Of a stretch of 10,966 nucleotides of DNA, positions 1 through 7,393 are shown piece after piece. The stretch spans positions 31,165-42,130 of the forward strand of contig DGDX01000093.1 in NCBI GenBank assembly GCA_002385665.1. Reading direction: 5' to 3'. Made by a program: the position numbers and the translations under genes. Below the pieces are notes generated by a model that saw only the letters and a list, made by a program, of their open reading frames with translations, did no database searches and was not told the origin of the DNA. Numbering within the stretch: the first letter of the stretch is position 1; each line of letters starts with the position of its first letter. This DNA comes from Firmicutes bacterium UBA3941 (GTDB lineage Bacteria; Bacillota; Clostridia; Caldicoprobacterales; UBA3941).

Positions 1-1
1 A

Positions 2-2545
2 TTTATGGATAAACTGGGCAGATGCAACAATAAACCATATACCGATCTTTGCTATAAGGATGCAGTAGACAGATTTATCGAAATCACTCATGAAAAGTAT
101 AAAAAGGATTTAAAGGAACATTTTGGGAATACTATACCCGGAATCTTTACCGATGAGCCGAATTTTAATGTAAATACAGCGGGGAAAAATTATTTACCCT
201 GGACCTATCAATTCGAAGAGTACTTTAGAGATAAAAAGGGATATTGTATTATAGATCATTTACCTGAATTGTTTTTTAGGATAAACAATTATAAGAAAAT
301 CAGGTTCGATTATTGGGATGTGATGACCAGGCTCTTTAATGAATTCTTCGTACAAAATATATACCAATGGTGTGAAAGAAACAATCTTAACCTAACGGGT
401 CATTATTGGGAACATGCATTTCCAAATCCTACCCATAGCGGAAGTGTAATGCCCCATTACGAGTTTATGCAATATCCAGGAATTGATATGCTCTTTAACA
501 CCGAGGATGAAATAGAGCAGGTTGGGAATGATCTAATAGTTAAGGAAGTATCCAGCGTTGGAAACCAGTTGGGTAAGGAACGGGTACTATCAGAGACCTT
601 TGGTGCATCAGGCTGGGATCTTGATTTTGCAGAGATGAAAAGGGTGGCAGATTGGCAATTCGCTTTGGGCATTAACCTTATATGTCAACACCTGGTCCTT
701 TATTCCATAGAAGGATATAGGAAAAGAGATTTTCCTCCCTCCTACCTGGATCACCAACCCTATTGGGATAGTTACTACATCCTAGCGGATTATTTAGCAA
801 GGATGAGCTATATTATGTCCCAGGGGGAATATAAGGCCGATATAATGGTTCTACACCCATCCAGTTCTACCTGGACAGAATATGATGTATTAAACGATAA
901 CAACTCAGGCCTTGAAAAGATATCTGATTCCATAAAAGGCTTAGTTCGCACCTTGTGTCAATCAGGTTATCTCTTTGATTTAGGCGATGATATTATCATT
1001 GAAAGGCATGGGAAGATTGAAGATGGAAAGTTTGTCGTTGGCAATGGTAGATATTCCACCATCATTTTACCGGATATGACGGTTATGAGGGAGACGAACC
1101 TTATATTATTAAGGGAATTTGTCCAAAGTGGTGGCAGAATAATCGCGACCGGAACCATTCCCAGCCTTCTAGATGGTGACTATAATAAAGAATTGGTTGA
1201 TTTCTTTAGTGGAGATTATGTAATTAATTGTTGTATTAACGATATAATTGATGTCTTATGTGCATCTAATCACGAGCGTATCCTGGTGGAAGATCTAGAC
1301 GGTCGTAGGGTTCAGGATATATACACTCATAAGAGGATAGCGGGTGATAAGCAAATCGTCTTTCTATGCAATTATAGCAGGGAAAAGAAATATGAAATGC
1401 GTTTACAGATTGAACCAACCATTGGTAAAATTGAAAGCTGGGATCCTACAAGTGGAGAAAGAAAGGAATTGTTTGCCTATGTGAAGGATGACAAAAGATA
1501 TGTAGACCTGATTTTCTACCCCTCAGGGTCTCACCTCTTGATAATGGATGAAGGTTCTCCTGCTTGTATGGAATCAGGTTTTAGGAGTACAATTAAGGCC
1601 CTAATAAAGGAATTAAAGTTAAATGATTGGGAGGTAAATCGGAAGGATTATAATGCCTTGACCATTAATAGGTGTAGTATTTCAATAGATAATGGCCAAT
1701 GGACGGAGCCCAATAATGTGGTGGCAATTCATGATAACATCAGAAAACTGTTGGGACTGGATGAGAGTAATATATTTGCACCACAGCCCTGGACCTATAC
1801 CCAGGAGGAGAGGGATAGGTTTTTCTCGTTAAAAGCAAGGTATACCTTCAAGTTAATGGAGGAAATCACAGGCGCTATTCGCTTAGCTGCTGAATCATCG
1901 GATATATTTACCGTATCCGTCAACGGAAACATAGTAAAAACCCACGATTCCACCTACAAGGATCGGGCCTTCCAGGTATACGATATAAAGGATTACATAG
2001 TAGTCGGCGAAAATGAAATCGTTCTGTCTACTGATAGATACGGTGTATTGTCAAGTATAGAAAGCATATATATAATAGGTGATTTTAAAGTTAAGCCAGT
2101 AAATGGTGAGTTTGCTATATGGGAAGAAGATAATATCTCCTTAGGGGATTGGACGCAGACTGGATATCCATTTTATTCCGGGAAAATGGTTTATCATCAG
2201 AATTTTAAAATCGAAGAGGATTTATCCAGCGATAAATGCGTACAGTTGACCTTAGATGGGTTATGGGGAATTGCCTTTCGTATTTTTGTAAATGGAAAGG
2301 AAGCCGGAATTTTAGGTTGGAAGCCATATGAATTGGATATTACTCAATATTTAAAAACTGGGAACAATAAAATAGAAATTGAGGTCATGAATTCGCTACA
2401 AAACCTTCTAGGCCCCCATGATTATCAAGAGATTGAAGGAATTATAACACCAGGTTCTTTTTATAGCGACAAAATGATTAAGTTTACAAAAAGCGGTTTT
2501 AGCGGTGTTGCTTCTATTAGAGTGTATTCAAAACAGCAAAAATGA
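2..2545 (+). CDS. Large glycoside hydrolase-like protein, GH106/alpha-L-rhamnosidase-like, 5' partial
   Basis: This is probably a glycosidase acting on plant or microbial polysaccharide side chains. The frame is open from base 2, with no stop or ribosome binding site before the ATG at position 5, so the gene begins upstream; 847 codons are visible. Numbering from that ATG, residues 1-270 resemble the second half of a TIM barrel, with FTDEP (acidic D50/E51) and SETFG (E197) as candidate catalytic motifs. Residues about 280-395 look like the flavodoxin/trimerisation-type domain that follows the barrel in GH42-like enzymes (it ends near SGGRIIATG). About 585-690 and 720-846 look like two galactose-binding-type beta-sandwiches, each with a VNG loop. 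Architecture and size fit GH106-like proteins (usually about 1000 residues), but the family is inferred. A GH2-related or unclassified family is possible. Substrate and any signal peptide cannot be judged because the N-terminus is missing. Confidence 0.6.
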   Translation, partial: FMDKLGRCNNKPYTDLCYKDAVDRFIEITHEKYKKDLKEHFGNTIPGIFTDEPNFNVNTAGKNYLPWTYQFEEYFRDKKGYCIIDHLPELFFRINNYKKIRFDYWDVMTRLFNEFFVQNIYQWCERNNLNLTGHYWEHAFPNPTHSGSVMPHYEFMQYPGIDMLFNTEDEIEQVGNDLIVKEVSSVGNQLGKERVLSETFGASGWDLDFAEMKRVADWQFALGINLICQHLVLYSIEGYRKRDFPPSYLDHQPYWDSYYILADYLARMSYIMSQGEYKADIMVLHPSSSTWTEYDVLNDNNSGLEKISDSIKGLVRTLCQSGYLFDLGDDIIIERHGKIEDGKFVVGNGRYSTIILPDMTVMRETNLILLREFVQSGGRIIATGTIPSLLDGDYNKELVDFFSGDYVINCCINDIIDVLCASNHERILVEDLDGRRVQDIYTHKRIAGDKQIVFLCNYSREKKYEMRLQIEPTIGKIESWDPTSGERKELFAYVKDDKRYVDLIFYPSGSHLLIMDEGSPACMESGFRSTIKALIKELKLNDWEVNRKDYNALTINRCSISIDNGQWTEPNNVVAIHDNIRKLLGLDESNIFAPQPWTYTQEERDRFFSLKARYTFKLMEEITGAIRLAAESSDIFTVSVNGNIVKTHDSTYKDRAFQVYDIKDYIVVGENEIVLSTDRYGVLSSIESIYIIGDFKVKPVNGEFAIWEEDNISLGDWTQTGYPFYSGKMVYHQNFKIEEDLSSDKCVQLTLDGLWGIAFRIFVNGKEAGILGWKPYELDITQYLKTGNNKIEIEVMNSLQNLLGPHDYQEIEGIITPGSFYSDKMIKFTKSGFSGVASIRVYSKQQK

Positions 2546-2575
2546 TTTTCATATTGCAGGATACATGATTATAAT
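2546..2575 (+). promoter_or_regulatory. Candidate sigma-A promoter, upstream option for yloU-fakA
   Basis: TTTTCA (2546-2551, 4/6 match to the -35 consensus) lies 18 bases before a perfect TATAAT (2570-2575), directly after the glycosidase stop codon. It would give a leader of about 105 bases. The surroundings are very AT-rich, so a chance match is likely enough. It competes with the TTGACC-based candidate downstream. Confidence 0.35.
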
Positions 2576-2605
2576 ATAGAATATAACATAACATTTAAGA
2601 CTGGT

Positions 2606-2635
2606 TTGACCTATCAATGCTCGATAGGTTGTTAT
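2606..2635 (+). promoter_or_regulatory. Candidate sigma-A promoter with palindrome in its spacer, for yloU-fakA
   Basis: TTGACC (2606-2611, 5/6 match) is followed after 18 bases by TGTTAT (2630-2635, 4/6). An inverted repeat ACCTATC (2609-2615) / GATAGGT (2623-2629) with a 7-base gap overlaps the -35 edge and the spacer, which is where a repressor operator could sit. The repeat has no following T-run, so it is not an obvious terminator for the upstream gene. The promoter is inferred from pattern only. Confidence 0.4.
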
Positions 2636-2687
2636 AGAATGCTTATGATTGGATGTATCCAACAGGAAAAGGAGAGGAGGAAGGTCA

Positions 2688-3038
2688 GTGAGTGCTAGAA
2701 AAACCAATCCTTTAGGTGAAATGGTTATTGCCGATGAGGTAATTGCTACCCTTGCAGGAATATCCGCCATTGAGTGTTATGGAATTGTAGGAATGGCATC
2801 AAAGCGGGCTACAGACGGTATAGTTGAACTTCTGGGCAGGGAGAATCTATCAAAGGGTGTTAAGGTATATACACAGGACAATGATATAATTATAGACCTT
2901 TTTATAATCGTAGAATACGGAATTTCAATTTCTGCGGTAGCCAAAAATATAATAGAAACAGTAAAATATAATGTTGAAAACCTAACAGGTATGAATGTAA
3001 AAAAAATTAACGTAATGGTAGAAGGTGTCAGGGTATAA
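2688..3038 (+). CDS. yloU: Asp23/Gls24 family envelope stress response protein (YloU-like)
   Basis: This is a small protein of 116 residues from the chosen GTG start. The start is supported by a purine-rich Shine-Dalgarno, GGAGAGGAGG at 2671-2680, seven bases upstream. An in-frame TTG at 2649 would place that ribosome binding site inside the gene, so it is less likely. The sequence has the family pattern: a start in GEMVIADEV, an IECYGIVGMAS segment, an alternating beta-strand stretch around DIIIDLFIIVEYG, and a C-terminal KINVMVEGVRV strand. Asp23/Gls24 proteins (DUF322) are cytoplasmic or membrane-associated and linked to cell-envelope homeostasis; their biochemical role is not settled. The gene lies 27 bases upstream of fakA, the same yloU-yloV pairing seen across Firmicutes, and is probably co-transcribed with it. 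The rpmB gene often found next to this pair is not in the window. Confidence 0.88.
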   Translation: MSARKTNPLGEMVIADEVIATLAGISAIECYGIVGMASKRATDGIVELLGRENLSKGVKVYTQDNDIIIDLFIIVEYGISISAVAKNIIETVKYNVENLTGMNVKKINVMVEGVRV

Positions 3039-3065
3039 GTTTCTGTCGCCAAAGGAGGTAAAGCA

Positions 3066-4682
3066 TTGTATATAGAATATATAGACGGAATTAAACTGAG
3101 AGAAATGTTTTGGGCGGCTGCGCAGTTTTTGGAAAAGAACAAACAAGCCCTAAACGCCTTAAACGTTTTTCCTGTTCCTGACGGAGATACAGGAACCAAT
3201 ATGTCCCTGACCATGATGGCTGCGATAAAAGAAATGCAAGGTACAAATGCAAATACAGTTGCACAAGTAGCAGACGCAATTTCTAAAGGTTCTTTAAAGG
3301 GAGCCAGAGGAAATTCTGGTGTTATTTTATCCCAGTTATTCAGGGGATTTTCCAGGGCATTACAAGACAAAGAAAAGATGTCTACCCGAGAGTGTGCAAT
3401 AGCCTTACAAGAGGGTGCAAAAACTGCTTATAAAGCAGTAATGAAGCCGACCGAAGGTACTATGCTGACTGTCGCCCGGGTAACCGGTGAAGAAGCAATA
3501 AAACTTAGTAAAAAACATCAAGATTTTAAATCTTTTAGCAGCGAAGTGATTAAAGTCGCAAAAGATACTCTTGATAAGACTCCGGATATGTTACCCCCCC
3601 TTAAGGAGGCAGGAGTGGTAGATGCCGGAGGTATGGGGGTTTTGTATATCCTAATGGGTGCAGCTCAGGCTCTTGATGGTACCTTGGATATGGGATTAAT
3701 ACCTATTTCAGAGGAGAAAATTACAGATACAAGTCCTGAAATAGAGATAGGGGCAGATATACGGTTTGCATATTGTACTGAATTTTTTATAAAAAACTTA
3801 TTCTCTCATGTAACTGAGGATGATATAGACAAACTAAAGGGCAGGCTCTCCAATCTGGGAGACTCCATCGTAGTGGTAGGGGATCTGGATCTTATTAAGG
3901 TTCATGTACATACCAATATGCCTGGAAAGGCTCTTCAGTTAGCATTGAGATTTGGTGAATTATCGGGTATTAAAATTGACAATATGAAAGAGCAACATCG
4001 TCATGTCATCATAGAGAAAAAACAAAAGGAATATGGTGTTGTTGCAGTAGCCATGGGGGATGGAATAAGTTCCATTTTTAAGGATCTTGCTGTTGACTAT
4101 GTTATCGAAGGGGGACAGACAATGAACCCCAGTATTGAAGATATCTCCAAAGCAGTGGAACAGACCAACGCTAAAAACGTTTTTGTTCTACCTAACAATA
4201 GCAATATTATTTTGTCAGCGAAGCAGGCTCAAGAAATTAGTGATAGTAACATTATTGTAATACCCAGTAAATCGATTCCCCAGGGCTTGGCCGCCATATT
4301 GGCCTTCAATCCAGACTCCGATATAGATACAAATATTACCAATATGACCGAAGCTATGGAAAGTGTAAGTACCGGTCAGGTGACCTATGCTGTCAGGGAT
4401 TCGGAATATAATGGTATAACCATCAAAAAAGATGATATAATAGGCCTCGCTGACGGAAAGATTGTTACAGCCGGTAAGGATATAAAAGAGATAACCATAT
4501 CGTTGTTAGAAAAGATGTTGGATGATGACAGCGAGATTGTTACCTTACTGTATGGCCAGGAGATTGATGAGGAAAAGGCTGGGCAAATAGTTTCCTTTTT
4601 AGAGGGAAAATATCCTGATTTGGACATTGAGATGCATCCAGGAGGTCAGCCATTATATTATTATATTATATCTGTTGAATGA
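3066..4682 (+). CDS. fakA: Fatty acid kinase catalytic subunit FakA (DAK2 domain fusion protein YloV)
   Basis: FakA phosphorylates fatty acids bound to a FakB partner, giving acyl-phosphate that feeds phospholipid synthesis in the cytoplasm. The 538-residue product has the expected full length. The N-terminal dihydroxyacetone-kinase-like (DAK2) domain covers about residues 1-200. It carries NVFPVPDGDTGTNM, with D39 and D41 as the expected Mg-ATP ligands, then GARGNSGVILSQ and VVDAGGMG. A middle domain follows to about 320, and a DegV-like C-terminal domain runs from about 325 to the end. The start is TTG at 3066, supported by AAAGGAGG at 3051-3058 with a 7-base spacer; no better ATG lies nearby. 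It is second in the yloU-fakA unit and is followed by a terminator. No fakB gene is in the window, so the partner must be encoded elsewhere. The assignment to FakA rather than a true dihydroxyacetone kinase rests on this three-domain architecture. Confidence 0.93.
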   Translation: MYIEYIDGIKLREMFWAAAQFLEKNKQALNALNVFPVPDGDTGTNMSLTMMAAIKEMQGTNANTVAQVADAISKGSLKGARGNSGVILSQLFRGFSRALQDKEKMSTRECAIALQEGAKTAYKAVMKPTEGTMLTVARVTGEEAIKLSKKHQDFKSFSSEVIKVAKDTLDKTPDMLPPLKEAGVVDAGGMGVLYILMGAAQALDGTLDMGLIPISEEKITDTSPEIEIGADIRFAYCTEFFIKNLFSHVTEDDIDKLKGRLSNLGDSIVVVGDLDLIKVHVHTNMPGKALQLALRFGELSGIKIDNMKEQHRHVIIEKKQKEYGVVAVAMGDGISSIFKDLAVDYVIEGGQTMNPSIEDISKAVEQTNAKNVFVLPNNSNIILSAKQAQEISDSNIIVIPSKSIPQGLAAILAFNPDSDIDTNITNMTEAMESVSTGQVTYAVRDSEYNGITIKKDDIIGLADGKIVTAGKDIKEITISLLEKMLDDDSEIVTLLYGQEIDEEKAGQIVSFLEGKYPDLDIEMHPGGQPLYYYIISVE

Positions 4683-4704
4683 TATGCTGTATCATTTATT
4701 GTGG

Positions 4705-4722
4705 ATTGTCTGTGAGGACAAT
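4705..4722 (+). other. Small hairpin between fakA stop and its terminator
   Basis: The inverted repeat ATTGTC (4705-4710) / GACAAT (4717-4722) with a 6-base loop sits 22 bases after the fakA stop and 9 bases before the terminator stem. It has no T-run of its own. It may stabilise the mRNA 3' end, or it may be chance. Confidence 0.35.
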
Positions 4723-4731
4723 GTAATTGTA

Positions 4732-4762
4732 GGCTGGGGAACTATAACCCAGCCTTTTCTTT
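4732..4762 (+). terminator. Rho-independent terminator after fakA
   Basis: A perfect 7-bp GC-rich stem, GGCTGGG (4732-4738) / CCCAGCC (4748-4754), has a 9-base loop and is followed directly by TTTTCTTT. It should end the yloU-fakA transcript and separates it from recG, which then needs its own promoter or read-through. I could not find a good -35/-10 pair in the 30 bases left before recG, although AT-rich TAATATATAA (4762-4771) could serve as an extended -10 region. Confidence 0.85.
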
Positions 4763-4794
4763 AATATATAAACATGTATTGTGGGTGAAATAGT

Positions 4795-6855
4795 ATGGGT
4801 CTATTAGAGCAATCGGTTAATACAGTAAAGGGAATCGGACCTAAAAAGACTAAACTGTTGGCAAGGCTGGATATCAACACCTTAGAGGATGTTCTGTATT
4901 ATTTTCCCAGGGATTATGAGATACACCCGAAGATAAGCAGCATTAACTCAATTAAAAGTGGAGAAATGGTATCCATATGCGGAAAATTTGAGGGCAATCC
5001 TAAGCTCGCCAGGAAACACAGGGGTTTATCCATCTTGGAATGGACGGCTACAGATGGAACAGGACAGGTGACCTGCATATGGTTTAATCAGCCCTACAGG
5101 GCAAGACAATACAACAAGAATGTCCCATACTATATATATGGAAAGGCAATAAGGGCATATGGTAAGATCCAGATTCAAAACCCAATAGTAGAGGAATATA
5201 GACCTGGTTTCCACGATGGGGGACGGATAGAACCGATTTATCCCTTGGTAGATGGATTAACTCAAAAGGATTTGAGAAATCTTACTCAGAATATCCTTGA
5301 GAGGATTGAAGAAGATATAGAAGAGGATGTGCCTGAAATTATAATAAGGGAATATGGTTTAGTAGGCAAAACTTATGCCCTCAAAACTATACACTATCCC
5401 CTGAATCAGGATACCCTGGAGGAAGCTAAGAGGCGTTTGATATTCGATGAACTGTTCTTAATGCAATTAGCCCTCCATGGACAACGAGAAAAACGATCAA
5501 AGGCTAAAAACGGTTTGTTAATCAGATGGAACAATGAGGATATGGCCGATTTTATTAGGAAACTGGGTTATCCGTTGACCGGAGCCCAGGTAAGAGTGGT
5601 GGAGGAAATCTTCCGGGATTTAAATAGCAATGTACCTATGAATCGTCTTGTATATGGGGATGTTGGTTCCGGGAAAACAGTTATCGCAGCCATTGCCTTA
5701 TATGCGGCAGTTCTAGGCGGATACCAAGGGGTTTTAATGGCCCCTACGGAAATCCTGGCAAGACAGCACTTGGAAACCTTGGAACAACTCTTTTTGGGAA
5801 TTGAGATTAGGCTTGCTTTATTGACCGGGGGTATACCAAACAGTGAAAAAGAAAGGATAAAAGAGCTTCTATCCACTGGTGAAATTCATATAGTTGTAGC
5901 AACCCATGCAATTTTACAGGATGATGTAGAATTTCATAGACTTGGTCTGGTTGTCACTGATGAACAGCATAGGTTCGGTGTGAGACAGAGGGCCACCATT
6001 ATCCAAAAGGGCAATAAAACCCCACACATCCTAGTAATGTCAGCGACTCCTATACCAAGGACCATGGCCTTGACACTCTATGGGGATTTGGATATCTCTA
6101 TAATAGATGAATTACCTCCGGGGAGAAAACCGGTCAAGACCTATCATGTTCCATCTTCCATGAGGGAACGTGTATATGCTTTCATACGAAGGCAGGTAGA
6201 GTTGGGATATCAAGCATATCTCGTATGTCCATTGGTAGAGGAATCCCAAGATATAGACGCCGAATCGGCAATTAAGATGTTTAACACACTAAGAACAGAG
6301 TCCCTTTCCAATCTTAGACTTGGCTTAATACACGGTAGAATGAAAGCAGATGAAAAGGAAGAAGTAATGAAGACTTTTCAAGATGGGGATATTGACGTAC
6401 TAATATCCACTACTGTAATTGAGGTAGGAGTAAATGTGGCGAATGCTAATTTAGTTGTTATCGAAAACGCTGATAGATTTGGATTGGCAGCGCTCCATCA
6501 ATTGAGGGGCAGGGTTGGACGAAGTAAAGATCAGGGTTATTGTATACTCATAGCTGACATAAGCACTGAAAATGCAAGGGAAAGAATGAACATAATGGTT
6601 AAAACCAATGATGGTTTTGAGATATCGCAAAAAGATCTGGAGCTTAGGGGACCCGGGGAGTTTCTTGGGGTAAAGCAACACGGGCTGCCTCAACTTAAAA
6701 TAGCAGATCTCATTAGGGATGTAGATATTCTTAATGAAACAAAAGATGCGGTAGAAAAAATAATGGCATTGGAGGATTCTGAATACAAAAGTACTATATT
6801 ACAGAGGGCTTATAACAAATTTAACCGGAGTATGAGAGAAGTTGTGTTAAATTGA
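4795..6855 (+). CDS. recG: ATP-dependent DNA helicase RecG
   Basis: RecG is a double-stranded DNA translocase that remodels stalled forks and branch-migrates Holliday junctions during recombination and repair. The product has 686 residues, close to the usual 680-690. An N-terminal GIGPKK helix-hairpin-like segment and the wedge OB-fold (about residues 60-150) precede the motor. The first helicase lobe has Walker A GDVGSGKT (288-295), Walker B/box II DEQH (389-392) and motif III SATPIPRT (416-423). The second lobe has IHGRM, STTVIEVGVNV and QLRGRVGR (569-576), and the RecG-specific RGPGEFLGVKQHGLP follows. The start is ATG at 4795 with only a weak GGGTGA (4783-4788) Shine-Dalgarno, in contrast to its neighbours. 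It stands alone between the fakA terminator and the SASP gene. I see no truncation or missing motif. Confidence 0.97.
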   Translation: MGLLEQSVNTVKGIGPKKTKLLARLDINTLEDVLYYFPRDYEIHPKISSINSIKSGEMVSICGKFEGNPKLARKHRGLSILEWTATDGTGQVTCIWFNQPYRARQYNKNVPYYIYGKAIRAYGKIQIQNPIVEEYRPGFHDGGRIEPIYPLVDGLTQKDLRNLTQNILERIEEDIEEDVPEIIIREYGLVGKTYALKTIHYPLNQDTLEEAKRRLIFDELFLMQLALHGQREKRSKAKNGLLIRWNNEDMADFIRKLGYPLTGAQVRVVEEIFRDLNSNVPMNRLVYGDVGSGKTVIAAIALYAAVLGGYQGVLMAPTEILARQHLETLEQLFLGIEIRLALLTGGIPNSEKERIKELLSTGEIHIVVATHAILQDDVEFHRLGLVVTDEQHRFGVRQRATIIQKGNKTPHILVMSATPIPRTMALTLYGDLDISIIDELPPGRKPVKTYHVPSSMRERVYAFIRRQVELGYQAYLVCPLVEESQDIDAESAIKMFNTLRTESLSNLRLGLIHGRMKADEKEEVMKTFQDGDIDVLISTTVIEVGVNVANANLVVIENADRFGLAALHQLRGRVGRSKDQGYCILIADISTENARERMNIMVKTNDGFEISQKDLELRGPGEFLGVKQHGLPQLKIADLIRDVDILNETKDAVEKIMALEDSEYKSTILQRAYNKFNRSMREVVLN

Positions 6856-6916
6856 TTTTTTTCTTCCCAAGACTTTATCATGGCGTGAAAAAAACTTTAT
6901 TTACCAGTGTAAAAAA

Positions 6917-6923
6917 CATATTA
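6917..6923 (+). promoter_or_regulatory. Possible sigma-G -10 element upstream of the SASP gene
   Basis: CATATTA matches 6 of 7 bases of the Bacillus sigma-G -10 pattern CATACTA and lies 43 bases before the TTG start, a sensible distance. No convincing -35 (TGAATA-like) occurs 17-18 bases upstream; the nearest candidate, TGAAAA at 6886-6891, is too far. The call rests mainly on the known forespore expression of this gene family. Confidence 0.3.
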
Positions 6924-6966
6924 TTGGACAAATTAATACTACATTCGACAACAGGAGGTGAAGATA

Positions 6967-7167
6967 TTGCCTACTAGTAATCAGAAAGTTGTTCCAGCAG
7001 CTAGAGATGCCCTTAACAACATGAAATTTGAGATTGCCAATGAAATAGGTATTAATTTGAAACCAGGGTATAATGGGGATTTAACTGCAAAGCAAGCAGG
7101 CCATATAGGCGGACAGATGACAAGGAGATTGGTTGCGATGGCTCAGCAGCAGATGAGCGGCCAATAA
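6967..7167 (+). CDS. Alpha/beta-type small acid-soluble spore protein (SASP)
   Basis: Alpha/beta-type SASPs coat and protect DNA in the dormant spore and are degraded at germination to supply amino acids. The chosen TTG start gives 66 residues, typical for the family. AGGAGG at 6953-6958 lies 8 bases before this TTG; a GTG at 6958 overlaps that Shine-Dalgarno and is rejected. The sequence contains the family signature KFEIANEIGI, which includes the GPR germination-protease cleavage region. A second conserved block contains GDLTAKQAGHIGGQMTRRL, and the C-terminus is glutamine-rich (AQQQMSGQ). The gene is monocistronic, with 111 bases upstream and a strong terminator downstream. It should be made in the forespore under sigma-G. 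It shows that the organism, or a recent ancestor, is a spore former. Confidence 0.96.
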   Translation: MPTSNQKVVPAARDALNNMKFEIANEIGINLKPGYNGDLTAKQAGHIGGQMTRRLVAMAQQQMSGQ

Positions 7168-7179
7168 CAAATAATGATA

Positions 7180-7222
7180 ATAATTAAAAGGAACGGGTAA
7201 GTTATCCGTTCCTTTTAATTAT
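7180..7222 (+). terminator. Strong hairpin terminator after the SASP gene
   Basis: A near-ideal 17-bp perfect stem pairs 7180-7196 (core AAAAGGAACGG) with 7206-7222 (core CCGTTCCTTTT) around a 9-base loop, GTAAGTTAT. It starts 12 bases after the stop codon. The T-rich lower part of the descending arm (CCTTTTAATTA) serves as the U-tract. The A-rich ascending arm makes the stem nearly symmetric, so it could act on either strand. Confidence 0.88.
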
Positions 7223-7257
7223 GGACTAATTAGGATAAATCACATTTTCTATTATAC

Positions 7258-7286
7258 TTGTTACCTATTTTTATCTATGATAAAAT
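7258..7286 (+). promoter_or_regulatory. Sigma-A-type promoter of the rsmD-coaD unit
   Basis: TTGTTA (7258-7263, 4/6) and TAAAAT (7281-7286, 5/6) are separated by the optimal 17 bases, just downstream of the SASP terminator. Transcription would start near 7293 and give a leader of about 100 bases before rsmD. The leader can form two weak hairpins. One pairs 7294-7303 with 7328-7337 and includes G-U pairs. The other is AATCTT (7346-7351) / AAGATT (7375-7380), abutting the ribosome binding site. I recognise no known riboswitch in the leader. Confidence 0.62.
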
Positions 7287-7393
7287 AGGAACTAGCTTTG
7301 GGGATATCAGAATATTAAATACACCAATCTCAAAGTTTTCAATAAAATCTTGTATTAAAATGATATGCACCTAAAAGATTAGGAGGAAACCCT

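Noticed and set aside
2649..2687. N-terminal extension of the Asp23 protein from TTG at 2649
   Set aside because: The extension is translated from the Shine-Dalgarno itself and reads as an Arg/Gly-rich tail absent from the family; GTG 2688 is better placed.
2777..3370. Long minus-strand open frame of 197 codons opposite yloU and fakA
   Set aside because: It is the shadow of two well-supported plus-strand genes, has no ribosome binding site of note and encodes low-complexity Ser/Ile/Pro-rich sequence with no recognisable domain.
3066..4682. True dihydroxyacetone kinase rather than FakA
   Set aside because: The N-terminal DAK2-like domain is fused to middle and DegV-like C-terminal domains and paired with an Asp23 gene, which is the FakA/YloV architecture; no DhaK or PTS partner is nearby.
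5568..5876. Minus-strand open frame opposite recG Walker A region
   Set aside because: It lies fully within recG, whose motifs are intact; the translated product is a reverse-frame artefact.
6856..6894. T-run after the recG stop (6856-6862) paired with a distant A-run (6887-6894) as a recG terminator
   Set aside because: The stem would be almost only A-T with a 23-base loop, so it is too weak to call a terminator; recG may read through toward the SASP gene.
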